Positions 8,908-18,252 of a DNA stretch of 35,266 bases are shown here, piece after piece. Both the position numbers and the translations under genes were made by a program. The notes beneath the pieces are model-generated. The model was not told the DNA's origin, searched no databases, and saw only the letters and a program-made list of their open reading frames with translations. The stretch lies in assembly GCA_007132905.1 (NCBI GenBank), contig SLNR01000106.1, forward strand, positions 1 through 35,266, read 5' to 3'. This DNA comes from Candidatus Sumerlaeota bacterium. Lineage in GTDB: Bacteria > Bacillota > SLNR01. Numbering within the stretch: position 1 is the stretch's first letter; each line of letters opens with the position of its first letter.

Positions 8908-10317
8908 TCAGTATTGATAGATGCCCGGGATAATAAAGCCCGCTAAAGCCCCTAATACAATGATGCAGGTGATGATAACAAACACGCCGGCTTTTGCCAT
9001 ATCGGTACTCTTGAAATAACCCGATCCGTAAGCTACCGCATTGGGAGCTGCGTTAGCGGGAAAAAGAAAAGCGAAGGAAGCGGATAATCCGGCTACGACG
9101 CCAAAAGCAGTTGGATCCCATCCAAAACTTAAGGCAAGACCAATGGCCACCGGAACAAAGGTTGAAGCTGTCCCCGAAAGGCTGCAGAATATGGTGATTC
9201 CAAAGCCGGTGATGGCAGAAAACAAAGCAATGGCCACTCCCTGGTCGAGAGCCCCCAGGCCTGTAGATAAAATGGCAGCCATCCAATCAATTACTCCGGT
9301 TGCACTTAGGCCGGCTCCCATGGACATGCCGCCGCCGACTAAGAAAAGGACATCCCAGCCGATTTCTTTTTGCGCCTGCCCCCAGCTCATAAAGCCGATT
9401 TTGGGCAAAACAATGATTAAAGTAAGCAAGACGGCCACAACATAAAGCCAGCCGCTCATAACCGGGATGAATGTATCCATCAGCCACAGCACAATGGCCG
9501 TAGAGAAAAGGGCGAGGACTTTCTTTTCTTCAAAAGACATAGACCCCATTTCCTCTAGCTGTTTCTTTACTGAGGCAAGACCGCCTTCTACTACTTTGAT
9601 TTCTAAAGGGAAAACTCTCAGCAAAATAAACCAGGTCAAGGGAATCATCACAACTACGAGAGGGAGAGCACGAACCATCCAGTCAACGAAAGTGAGATTT
9701 ATATCGGCCAAGGTATCCAATAGGGCAATCGTAATGAGATTAGCGGGCGTTCCTGTGGGAGTCCCCATACCACCAATATTGGCCGCGAAAGCAATTCCGA
9801 CCAACATAGCCTTTCCTAAATTGCTCTCAAGGGGTTTCGCTTTGGCCATGGTCAAAATACCGGCAGCGATGGGCACCATAATGGCTGTGGTGGCTGTATT
9901 CGACATCCACATGGACATGAAGGCGGTAGCAATCATGATTCCGAAGATAACATTGCCGGTTTTTTCTCCCATCCTGGCGATGATGTTTAGGCTGATTCTT
10001 TTATCCATTCCGGAGTTTACCAAACAAGCCGCGAGCAAATAACCCACTAAAACGACTGCATTGACGGGGTGTCCAATTAAAGCGAGTCCCTCGTTGAGAG
10101 AAACAATACCGGTTATGGATTGGACAAAAATGATAAGTAGGCCTGTGATTCCAAGAGGGAGTGCCTCCGTAACCCATAATAAGGCCCCGCTAAGGGCAAT
10201 AAAAAGCATTCGCAATCCTTGGGGTTCCAATCCCTCGGGAGGTGTGATAAAATTGGACAGAATAAGCATTCCAATGACAAAGGTAAGTATGACCAGTTTT
10301 CGAGTCTCGCCATTCAT
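8908..10317 (-). CDS. DASS/SLC13 family sodium:dicarboxylate/anion symporter
   Basis: 469 aa, multi-TM; SNTATTAIMVPIA, GMGTPTGTPANLI, FPANAAPNAVAYGSG motifs. Confidence 0.9.
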   Translation of the reverse strand: MNGETRKLVILTFVIGMLILSNFITPPEGLEPQGLRMLFIALSGALLWVTEALPLGITGLLIIFVQSITGIVSLNEGLALIGHPVNAVVLVGYLLAACLVNSGMDKRISLNIIARMGEKTGNVIFGIMIATAFMSMWMSNTATTAIMVPIAAGILTMAKAKPLESNLGKAMLVGIAFAANIGGMGTPTGTPANLITIALLDTLADINLTFVDWMVRALPLVVVMIPLTWFILLRVFPLEIKVVEGGLASVKKQLEEMGSMSFEEKKVLALFSTAIVLWLMDTFIPVMSGWLYVVAVLLTLIIVLPKIGFMSWGQAQKEIGWDVLFLVGGGMSMGAGLSATGVIDWMAAILSTGLGALDQGVAIALFSAITGFGITIFCSLSGTASTFVPVAIGLALSFGWDPTAFGVVAGLSASFAFLFPANAAPNAVAYGSGYFKSTDMAKAGVFVIITCIIVLGALAGFIIPGIYQY

Positions 10318-10840
10318 TCAACTGCCTCCTAAAGCATAATTAATTAATAACAAAAAACTCTTTTCTACAATGTTCATTGATTTCCTCTAAAAATGTACGA
10401 GATTCAAGTTAGGTTTTAAGGTGTTTTAGTAATTAATGTATAAAACAGGTATTGCATCGACGGTGTGGGGGCGGCAAACAAAAATTTCATTCATTGGATT
10501 TTTTTGACACCCGGCAGGCTGATAATGACTTGTCTGCCTATACAAAAACTTATGAAACAGACGAGATAATATTCTTAAAATTGTTTGGTAAAAATTTTGG
10601 TGGTTTTCACCGGCAAACTTTTGCAGAAAAAAACGGATTAATCCGGCTAGATGTCTTTTTGAATCAACAATGGCAGGAAAAAATGAACAATCTAAACTTA
10701 TTTTATTAAAACAATCTATGAGAGTCAATGTGTTTATTCAAAACGCACCGAAAGAATAGGGATAGGTTTACTATTTTAAAAATGATCAGCAAATGACTTT
10801 TATTTTATTATGATTTTAACGGGCAGGCAGGCGGGCTGAG

Positions 10841-11890
10841 ATGGAAAATTTGAAAATCCTACACCTTGATATGGATGCTTTTTTTGCAGCAATTGAGCAA
10901 AACGAGCGCCCTTACCTCAAAGGGAGACCAGTTGTGGTTGGTGGTAAACCCGACTCCCGGGGGGTAGTTTCAACTGCCTCTTATGAAGCGCGAGAATATG
11001 GGATTCATTCTGGTATGTCCTGCAAAGAAGCATATAATCTTTGCCCAAAAACAGTGTTTTTGCCTGTTAGGATGGAGAGGTATAAGCAGGTTTCAAGAAC
11101 AATAAGATCCATATTTGAGAAATACGCCTCATCCATCGAGCCATTGTCAATTGATGAAGCTTTTCTAGAAATAGAAGAAAATCCGGTGCAAGAGGCAAAA
11201 AAAATTAAAGAAGAAATATATAAGAAAACGGGGCTGACCGTATCGGTGGGCGTTTCATATAATAAGTACTTAGCTAAACTGGCTTCAGATCTTGAAAAAC
11301 CAGATGGTTTTACAGTCATGACCCGCCAAAAGGCAGAGAAAATCCTACCGGATTTACCAATAAGAAAAATTTGGGGTGTTGGATCAAAAACAGAGAAAGA
11401 TTTACAAGAGCTGGGCATGTTCAAAATTAAGGATATTCAAAGAGCAGATGTTTTGCTGCTTAAAAGGGTTCTCGGTAAAAGAGCCGAAGAGGTTAGGCAG
11501 CTTTCTTATGGAATCGACGAAAGACAGCTTGAGACTGTTCAAACTGCAAAGTCATATGGAGAAGAGCGAACTTTATCGAAAGATGAACACCGTATTGATG
11601 TGCTTCGCACTTATGTGAATGATTTTGCCGAGGAGTTATCAGAAAGGCTGGTTAGATCTCATCTAAAAGCAAGGACCGTCACATTGAAGATGCGTTATGA
11701 TGATTTTGACAGCATCAGCAGGAGCAAAACGGTGGAGAAGGCGGTTGATGATAAAGGGTCAATTGCCAAGATCGCAGTTTCATTGATGAATAAAACCGAC
11801 CTACCCAATAGAAGGGTGCGTCTTATTGGTGTCCAAGTTGGAAATTTCCTTTACCCGGGAGACCCTGAGCAAATGAAATTTCCTTTTTGA
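10841..11890 (+). CDS. dinB: DNA polymerase IV (Y-family)
   Basis: LHLDMDAFFAAIEQNERPYLKGRPVVVGG ... SIDEAFLE catalytic motifs. Confidence 0.96.
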   Translation: MENLKILHLDMDAFFAAIEQNERPYLKGRPVVVGGKPDSRGVVSTASYEAREYGIHSGMSCKEAYNLCPKTVFLPVRMERYKQVSRTIRSIFEKYASSIEPLSIDEAFLEIEENPVQEAKKIKEEIYKKTGLTVSVGVSYNKYLAKLASDLEKPDGFTVMTRQKAEKILPDLPIRKIWGVGSKTEKDLQELGMFKIKDIQRADVLLLKRVLGKRAEEVRQLSYGIDERQLETVQTAKSYGEERTLSKDEHRIDVLRTYVNDFAEELSERLVRSHLKARTVTLKMRYDDFDSISRSKTVEKAVDDKGSIAKIAVSLMNKTDLPNRRVRLIGVQVGNFLYPGDPEQMKFPF

Positions 11891-11921
11891 TGGATAATAA
11901 CAAAGAAAGGAAGGTGAGAAC

Positions 11922-12110
11922 ATGCCGATCCTCCAAGTTACGCTAATCAAAGGGAGAACCCGAGAGCAGAAGCGAGAGGCCGCAAAGAAAATCACAGAAG
12001 CAGTTGTTGAAACATTGAAGTGCCCACCCGATGCTGTTAAAATTTCTTTCCAAGAGATCGAAAAGGAAGATTTTGCCTCAGCCGGTGTCTTGATGGTTGA
12101 TTCAAAGTAA
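11922..12110 (+). CDS. 4-oxalocrotonate tautomerase-like protein
   Basis: 62 aa starting MPILQVTLIKGRTREQKREAAKKITEAVVETL; N-terminal Pro-1. Confidence 0.88.
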   Translation: MPILQVTLIKGRTREQKREAAKKITEAVVETLKCPPDAVKISFQEIEKEDFASAGVLMVDSK

Positions 12111-12140
12111 ATACGCCAGCATGAAAAAAATGGAAACAGG

Positions 12141-12164
12141 AAGATACTATTCTTAAAGTATCTT
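12141..12164. other. Perfect 8-bp stem-loop (AAGATACT/AGTATCTT)
   Basis: Inverted repeat directly visible; no clear T-tract on + strand. Confidence 0.5.
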
Positions 12165-12196
12165 AAAAAACGGTCAATATAATTGCTTAGTTTTTT

Positions 12197-12955
12197 TTGT
12201 TAAGAGATAGATCTAGCGGAAAACGGCTGATTCATTTCGGTTGGTTTTCAAACCGAACAAACCTGGATCAAAAGCAGCTGAAGACCGAGTGTAGCGCATG
12301 GACAAAAAATCAGGCAGCCTCAGGGGTTATTCTAGCCGGCGGAGAAAGCGAGAGGTTTTCATCTGACAATGGCAGTGTGGACAGAGCCTTTCTTGACCTT
12401 GACGGGGAGCCCCTCATTTTTCATGTTGATAAGTCTTTTCGACAGCTTTTTAACAAGGTAATCGTGATTGCAGATACGGATGATTCCCTGTATAAAGACT
12501 TAGATATTGAAATGGCCCCTGACATGGTAAGTTGCAAGAAAAAGAGTTTAATGATGGGCCTGTATTCTGCTTTAAGCATAAAAAAAGAAGCGAGAGTGTG
12601 TATCGGTGCCTGTAATATTCCTTTTGTCCATCCGCAGCTTCTTTTTGGTTTAGCAGGAAAAAGCCCGGCAAAGACCTTGTCATGGCGGTGCAGAATTATC
12701 TCTTCCATCTTTTGCCGACAGTGTGTTCGCCTGAGTGCCTTCCAATGTCGAAAGGCTGATAGAAAATGGGAATTACAGGGTTTTGGATATTTTCCAAAAG
12801 TTGTCTCGAGAAGTTGTTGAAAAGGAAAAGGAAAAGCGGTGGGATCCGAGTTTTTGTTTCTTCTATAATTTTAATACGTGGAAGGATTACCAAAAAGCGC
12901 GACTACTTTGGACTAGTCAAACCGTTCGCTTAAATCAAAAAAAAGAAAAATGGTT
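12197..12955 (+). pseudogene. mobA: Frameshifted mobA-like (Mo-cofactor nucleotidyltransferase) remnant
   Basis: ASGVILAGGESERF in frame 1 to about 12660; KPGKDLVMAVQNYLFHLLPTVCSPECLP in a second frame; PSNVERLIENGNYRVLDIFQK ... FNTWKDYQKA in a third. Confidence 0.8.
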
Positions 12956-12975
12956 ATGAAACAAAGGAGGCCTTT

Positions 12976-13932
12976 ATGAGAATACTAATTCTAGGTAAAC
13001 TGCAGCCGAGCGATGAAATAGTCGAAGAAATAAAAGCGGTTGATTCTGATGTAGAAGTACGTCGGGAAGAAAACTGGAAGGAAGCAGAAAGTGCACTAAA
13101 AAAAGCAGAAGTGATTGTTACTACCAAAGGAGAATTTCCTCGCGAAGCTGTCAATGATGCACCAAACTTAAAATGGGTGCATTCATTGATGGTCGGGGTA
13201 GAATCGTTTTTGTATCCTGAATTTACAGATAGAGATATCATGCTGACTAACCCTCGAGGAGCGGCGGATGTCGCTGTTTCTGAGCATGCTTTTGCATTGA
13301 TGCTCAGCTGGACAAGAGGAATTCCCCGGTCATTAAAACTGCAAAAAGAACGCAAATGGGACAAAGTCCAAGTGAATCACATGAAAGGGAAAACAATGGG
13401 AATCATTGGGTTGGGCAGTATTGGTCAGGAAATTGCCCGCAAAGCGAAGGAAGCTTTTCGGATGAGCGTAATGGCGACCAAAAGAAAGATGACGCAGGTG
13501 GATTATGTTGATAAGTTGCTTTCCCCGGAAGAAATCGATGATTTGTTATGCGAGTCGGATTATATCGTGGTAGCGGCGGCTATGACCAAAGAGACAGATA
13601 AACTCATCGGGGAGCGCGAATTTAAGATTATGAAACCTGATGCTTTTTTTGTTAATATTGCCAGGGGGCAAATTGTCGATGAAAAGGCACTCATAAAAGC
13701 ATTGGAAAATAAGTGGATAGCCGGTGCGGGCTTAGATGTTTTTGAGATGGAGCCTCTTGCGAAGGAAAGCCCTTTATGGCAAATGGAAAATGTAATTATA
13801 ACGCCTCATATAGCGGGTGTTTCCGATAAAAAACTGGCCGATCTAAGAGTGAAAGTCTTTATAGAGAATCTTAAATCATACAAGGCAGGCCGGGGATTAT
13901 TGACGGAAGTAGATAAGGAGCTAGGGTATTAA
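12976..13932 (+). CDS. D-2-hydroxyacid dehydrogenase (NAD-binding)
   Basis: GIIGLGSIGQEIA Rossmann motif, NIARGQIVDEKAL, TPHIAG catalytic His. Confidence 0.93.
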   Translation: MRILILGKLQPSDEIVEEIKAVDSDVEVRREENWKEAESALKKAEVIVTTKGEFPREAVNDAPNLKWVHSLMVGVESFLYPEFTDRDIMLTNPRGAADVAVSEHAFALMLSWTRGIPRSLKLQKERKWDKVQVNHMKGKTMGIIGLGSIGQEIARKAKEAFRMSVMATKRKMTQVDYVDKLLSPEEIDDLLCESDYIVVAAAMTKETDKLIGEREFKIMKPDAFFVNIARGQIVDEKALIKALENKWIAGAGLDVFEMEPLAKESPLWQMENVIITPHIAGVSDKKLADLRVKVFIENLKSYKAGRGLLTEVDKELGY

Positions 13933-13951
13933 CAGAGCAGGAGGTAAATAC

Positions 13952-14917
13952 ATGAATCAACTCACCATTTTAATTATGAGCAAGCTTCATTTTGCTGAAA
14001 AACATAAAAATATGATTTCAGAAGTTTTGCCTAGTGCGGATATTTTTATTGCAAAAAATGCAGAAGAAGCAGGAGAGTCAATTGAAAAGGCCGACATCAT
14101 ACTCGCAAGCAACTGGGATTTTAATCGCGAAATATACAGTAAAGCCAAGAATCTAAAGTGGGTTCATGCAGTAAGTGCCGGAGTAGAGAACATGCTTTTT
14201 CCTGAAATGGTGAAGAGTCAGGTGCTTCTTTCCAATGCCAGAGGGATTTTTGATACACCCGCGGCAGAGCATACTATGGCACTTATACTCTCTTTTTCAA
14301 GAGGGATAGGGGAGGCAGTATGCCATCAGGAGGATAAAAAATGGAGAAGATACAGTGTTGTTGATTTGCAAGGGAGTACTCTTGGTATTGTGGGTTTAGG
14401 GAGTATTGGTCGCGAGATAGCTCGCATTGCCAAACATGGATTTAATATGAGAGTCATTGCCACCAAAAAACGGATCACTAGCGAGCCGGATGTGGATTGT
14501 TTATATCCCGTAGCTGAGCAAGATACTCTTTTGAAGGAATCTGATTTTATCGTAATTGCGGCCGCTTCAACACCGGAGACAGAAGGTTTGATTGGCGAAC
14601 AAGAGTTAAGACTAATGAAAAAAAACGCTGTGTTAATCAATATTGCACGGGGGAAGATTGTTAAAGAAAATGATCTGATCAACGCGTTAAAACAAGGATG
14701 GGTTGCCGGAGCAGGCTTGGATGTTTTTGAAAAAGAACCACTTTCTCACCAAAGTGAACTCTACGAACTAGATAATGTTGTCCTCACGCCGCATCGAGCC
14801 GGTTTTACTTATCATAATTTAAATGATGAAAGAATAGAGAACTTTTGCGAGAATCTGCAGGATTTTTTGAGTGGAAAGCAGCTACGGACACAAGTTGATA
14901 AACAGGCAAAATACTAA
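13952..14917 (+). CDS. D-2-hydroxyacid dehydrogenase (NAD-binding), tandem paralog
   Basis: GIVGLGSIGREIA, NIARGKIVKENDLI, TPHRAG; similar along its full length to upstream ORF. Confidence 0.93.
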   Translation: MNQLTILIMSKLHFAEKHKNMISEVLPSADIFIAKNAEEAGESIEKADIILASNWDFNREIYSKAKNLKWVHAVSAGVENMLFPEMVKSQVLLSNARGIFDTPAAEHTMALILSFSRGIGEAVCHQEDKKWRRYSVVDLQGSTLGIVGLGSIGREIARIAKHGFNMRVIATKKRITSEPDVDCLYPVAEQDTLLKESDFIVIAAASTPETEGLIGEQELRLMKKNAVLINIARGKIVKENDLINALKQGWVAGAGLDVFEKEPLSHQSELYELDNVVLTPHRAGFTYHNLNDERIENFCENLQDFLSGKQLRTQVDKQAKY

Positions 14918-15130
14918 GCTAAGCAGGAAGTACTTTCGAGTAAATTTCTTTTAAAGGGTGCTTTTTCTAGTATGCAAAGCCTGTGATTACCGAAACAGCT
15001 TGATAAGCGGTGGAAAGCCAAAAGAAATATCAATTTTTAAGTCGTCAAAGAACACTTTGATTCTTTATAGACATTGCTAGAAGGGGGTTGAATTTTTGCT
15101 TTCTAAAACTATTGTGCGAGGAGTGATAAG

Positions 15131-15502
15131 ATGAACCGGCTTTATCGGTCAACTGAAAACAAGATGCTGGCAGGCGTATGTGGTGGAATGGCTGAGTATT
15201 TTCAGATTGATGTGTCATTGATACGTTTAGTTTGGATTCTCATGTTTTTAGCTGGTGGATCAGGGCTGTTGTTATACATTATTGCCTGGATTATTATCCC
15301 GGAGAAAGAAGAGGAATACGAACAAAAAATCCCTCAAGACAATAAAACAAATACGCTGTTTGGGATTTTGTTAATAGCCATCGGGGTAGTGCTGCTTTTT
15401 GATAGGTATATACCCTGGCGCTCACTGACTCGATTATGGCCTGCCGGACTTATTATATTGGGGGTCATTATGATTGTCGGCTGGAAAGGAGATCGCTCAT
15501 GA
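15131..15502 (+). CDS. PspC-domain membrane protein
   Basis: LYRSTENKMLAGVCGGMAEYFQIDVSLIRLVWIL is a canonical PspC domain; extra TM segment at C-term. Confidence 0.92.
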   Translation: MNRLYRSTENKMLAGVCGGMAEYFQIDVSLIRLVWILMFLAGGSGLLLYIIAWIIIPEKEEEYEQKIPQDNKTNTLFGILLIAIGVVLLFDRYIPWRSLTRLWPAGLIILGVIMIVGWKGDRS

Positions 15503-16398
15503 GGGTCAATCATTTGTTTCGGGGCGCATTGTTAGTGATTATCGGTATCTTGTTGCTTTTGGTAAACTTTGGCTACATACATCCTTCTATCTGGTGGGAG
15601 CTGTTAAGACTTTGGCCTGTGCTTCTTATTGCATTGGGACTCAAGATGATCGGAAGCAAAGATTCAGTTCTTCTTAGTGTTTTGGCAATTCTTCTGGTAC
15701 TAGGTGCGATAGGTTATTCATATTATTCTTTACAAGAGACTGCTTTGTCAGGTGATTTGAAAAAAGCAAACTTTGATCAAGCAATGCATGAGGACATAGA
15801 GGAAGTTGAGTTGACCATTCATTTTGGAGAAGGGGAGATTGATCTTCGGGGTGGTACAGAACTGCTTGCTGAAGCAAAACTGGATTTCATTCACCAAAGA
15901 CCGACATGGACATATCATGAAGAGGAAACGACGGGCAAGCTTATTATTGAACAAGACACATTTGCTTCCGGAAGGTTTCCAGGCCGGTTTTCTCAAGGGT
16001 CCCATAACATCTGGAATATTAAGCTAAATAATGAGCCTGCCTGGAGCATTGTCTTTAACTCAGGGGCTTGCAAAGTGGAAGCCGATTTTAGAGATTTAGA
16101 TATCTCACGATTAATTGTTAACACAGGAGCAAGCGATGTAAATTTGACCCTGGGAGAACAAAGCATGGACGGTGAAATAGTAGTTAAAGCGGGTGCTTCA
16201 AATATTGAGTTGACTTTCCCTAAAGAGGCAGGCGTTAAAATATCCAAAACGGGAGCATTGAGCAGTGATAATTTGGATAGTTTAAATTTTATCTTTGAAG
16301 AAGACTATTACTATTCCCCCAATTTTTACGAAACAGAGTATGTCTATGAGGTGGATATTACAACCGGCGTGAGCAGCATTAGTGTAAAACTCTATTGA
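15499..16398 (+). CDS. LiaF/DUF5668-like membrane protein with C-terminal beta (toastrack-like) domain
   Basis: ATG 15499 overlapping PspC stop; TM region FRGALLVIIGILLLLVNFG / LWPVLLIALGL then LiaF-like soluble repeats (VNTGASDVNLTLG, VKAGASNIELTFP). Confidence 0.75.
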   Translation: MRVNHLFRGALLVIIGILLLLVNFGYIHPSIWWELLRLWPVLLIALGLKMIGSKDSVLLSVLAILLVLGAIGYSYYSLQETALSGDLKKANFDQAMHEDIEEVELTIHFGEGEIDLRGGTELLAEAKLDFIHQRPTWTYHEEETTGKLIIEQDTFASGRFPGRFSQGSHNIWNIKLNNEPAWSIVFNSGACKVEADFRDLDISRLIVNTGASDVNLTLGEQSMDGEIVVKAGASNIELTFPKEAGVKISKTGALSSDNLDSLNFIFEEDYYYSPNFYETEYVYEVDITTGVSSISVKLY

Positions 16399-16421
16399 TT
16401 TTTGCAAAGGAGGGGTATTTG

Positions 16422-16898
16422 GTGGGCAGCGACCTGGTTATAGACGCAAAAGCAAAAGCAAGCCAGCTGCACTGGGAAGGATTCAGCTGAGCAGAGGCCG
16501 TCTGGCTTAGTTTAAGTCAGGATTTAAGGGAAGAGCAAAGTCGATTTGGTTCAAAATTAGCGGTTGGTTTTGCGGGAGGTATAGGATCAGGTTCGATCTG
16601 TGGTGCTGTGGCAGGCGGGGTGATGTCTTTAGGAGCTTTTTTTGGTAGATACCCCGAAGATCCTCGTTTTGGGCCTCTCAGAGGGCTTGTTCAGTTGTAT
16701 TACCAGGAGATGATTGAACTGCACGGAAGTGCTTATTGCCGGGACTTGAAACCTCAAGATGATACCCAGAAGAAAGTTTGTAATGACATTATATCTTCAT
16801 CGGCTGAAATAGCCGCTCTCATTATCGAAAATAACAAGGCTATGGAAGGATCAATGGATAAAGCAGAGAAAGTTGATGTCAAGCAAGAAACCAAATAA
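16422..16898 (+). CDS. C_GCAxxG_C_C family selenoprotein (UGA=Sec at codon 23); ORF track shows only the part from 16608
   Basis: GTG 16422 with RBS aaaggagggg; translation MGSDLVIDAKAKASQLHWEGFS-U-AEAVWLSLSQDLREEQSRFGSKLAVGFAGGIGSGSICGAVAGGVMSLG...GSAYCRDL...KKVCNDII; TGA 16488-16490 sits at the first Cys of the family signature, the rest of the signature is intact. Confidence 0.85.
16502..16520 (+). promoter_or_regulatory. Putative bacterial SECIS element
   Basis: CTGGCTTA-GTT-TAAGTCAG, 8-bp stem with one G.U pair; loop begins with GU, 19 nt after the TGA. Confidence 0.7.
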
Positions 16899-17007
16899 AA
16901 AAAAGAATCTCCCTAATAAATTGGGAGGCAGGATGAAATACTTTTTAGGAGCCAAAAGACTGTGTCAGCTGCGGTGCAAATGATTATATGTGTAGGGGAA
17001 AAGTTGA

Positions 17008-17041
17008 GAAAAAGAAGGCAGTGCAAAAGCACTGCCTTCTT
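17008..17041 (-). terminator. Intrinsic terminator of butyrate kinase 1
   Basis: AAGAAGGCAGTGC-AAAA-GCACTGCCTTCTT perfect 13-bp stem, T-tract on minus strand. Confidence 0.85.
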
Positions 17042-17053
17042 AACAAGTTGTTT

Positions 17054-18127
17054 TTACTTATTAAAATCAAAATCATATTCCTTCGCGTTTTCTTTTCCTT
17101 GAAGAACGCGAAGAGCTCCCAAAGCCAATGATTCAAGTTCTTTTTCTCCCGGGTAAGTCTTGACGGGGGCAATAAAGGAGACACTATTTTTTATCCAGCC
17201 GGTGAAAAGCTTTGAATGGGCAATACCACCGGTCAAGGCAATAGCATCAACATCTCCGTTTAAAACGGTTGCCATCGCCCCGATGGCTTTGCATACTTGG
17301 TACGCCATAGCTCTATAGATAAGTTCTGCCTGTTCATTTCCTTTTTCTACCATTTTTTCAACTTCTTGCGCATCTTTTGTACCAAGATAAGCGTAAATCC
17401 CGCCTTCTCCGAAAAGCTTTTTGATGACATCTTCCATGTTGTAATTGCCTGAGAAACAAGCCCGGACTAACCCCCCAAGTGGTGGCACAGCTCTTTCGGG
17501 GGTAAAGAGACCGCCTTCTTCTATATTGACATCGACGACTTTCCCTTTTTTATGAGCGCCGACCGAAATGCCTCCGCCCATATGAGCCACAATAAGATTT
17601 GCTTCTTCATAGGGCTTTTCAAGATCAGCGGCTGCCTTTCTGCCGATCGCTTTCTGATTTAAAGCATGAAAACCGCTTCTCCTTGGCAATTCGGGCCAGC
17701 CTGAAAATCTGGCGATATCTTCATATTCATCAACGGTTACCGGGTCAACGACAAAAGAAGGAATATTTAGTTGTTTCTCTAAATCATTAGCAATAATGGG
17801 TCCTAAATTGGCGGCGTGGCGGCCTGGTCGCGATCGTTCTACCATTTCACTGTTTACCCTGTATGTTCCACTGGGGATAGGGCCTAAATCGCCGCCTCGA
17901 CCGGAAACGGCATCGAGTGTTTTCAGCTCAATATTTTTATCACGAAGGGTTTCGAGTATGCAGTTCTTTCGATAATCGTACTGATCAGCTAATGTTTCAA
18001 AAGGGGCTAAATCCTCTGCACTATGGGAAATTGTTTCTTGAAGGATGAGTTTGTCATTGTCGTAGAGAGCGAATTTGGTAGAAGTAGAGCCCGGGTTAAT
18101 TGATAGAATCCGATAAGTTTTATCCAT
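17054..18127 (-). CDS. buk: Butyrate kinase family protein (paralog 1)
   Basis: LSINPGSTSTKFALY, VSGRGGDLGPIPSGTY, HMGGGISVGAHKKGKVVDVN, LTGGIAHSK. Confidence 0.92.
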   Translation of the reverse strand: MDKTYRILSINPGSTSTKFALYDNDKLILQETISHSAEDLAPFETLADQYDYRKNCILETLRDKNIELKTLDAVSGRGGDLGPIPSGTYRVNSEMVERSRPGRHAANLGPIIANDLEKQLNIPSFVVDPVTVDEYEDIARFSGWPELPRRSGFHALNQKAIGRKAAADLEKPYEEANLIVAHMGGGISVGAHKKGKVVDVNIEEGGLFTPERAVPPLGGLVRACFSGNYNMEDVIKKLFGEGGIYAYLGTKDAQEVEKMVEKGNEQAELIYRAMAYQVCKAIGAMATVLNGDVDAIALTGGIAHSKLFTGWIKNSVSFIAPVKTYPGEKELESLALGALRVLQGKENAKEYDFDFNK

Positions 18128-18252
18128 GTCAGATGCCTCCTTAATGCAATGTTTTTATTTTTTAGGTCTGTGTTTGTCTATCTTTCAACGAAAAAGAGAA
18201 AGATTCCTGCTGTTTGAGCTAAGAATAAAGAAGCGAAGCGAGGGTTGGGCCC

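Noticed and set aside
9041-10339. Several plus-strand ORFs opposite the DASS transporter
   Set aside because: Antisense shadows of a conserved transporter; no recognisable domains.
10426-10728. Overlapping ORFs on both strands (85-100 aa) in the gap before dinB
   Set aside because: No recognisable motif, no clear RBS; may be a degraded gene but nothing supports an identity.
12735-12770. TGA in the mobA region considered as a third selenocysteine codon
   Set aside because: The TGA is followed directly by TAG in that frame and homology continues in a different frame, so frameshift decay explains it better.
14918-15130. Intergenic GCAAAGCC motif resembling part of a c-di-GMP (GEMM) riboswitch core
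   Set aside because: The remaining conserved GEMM elements and helices could not be found; likely chance.
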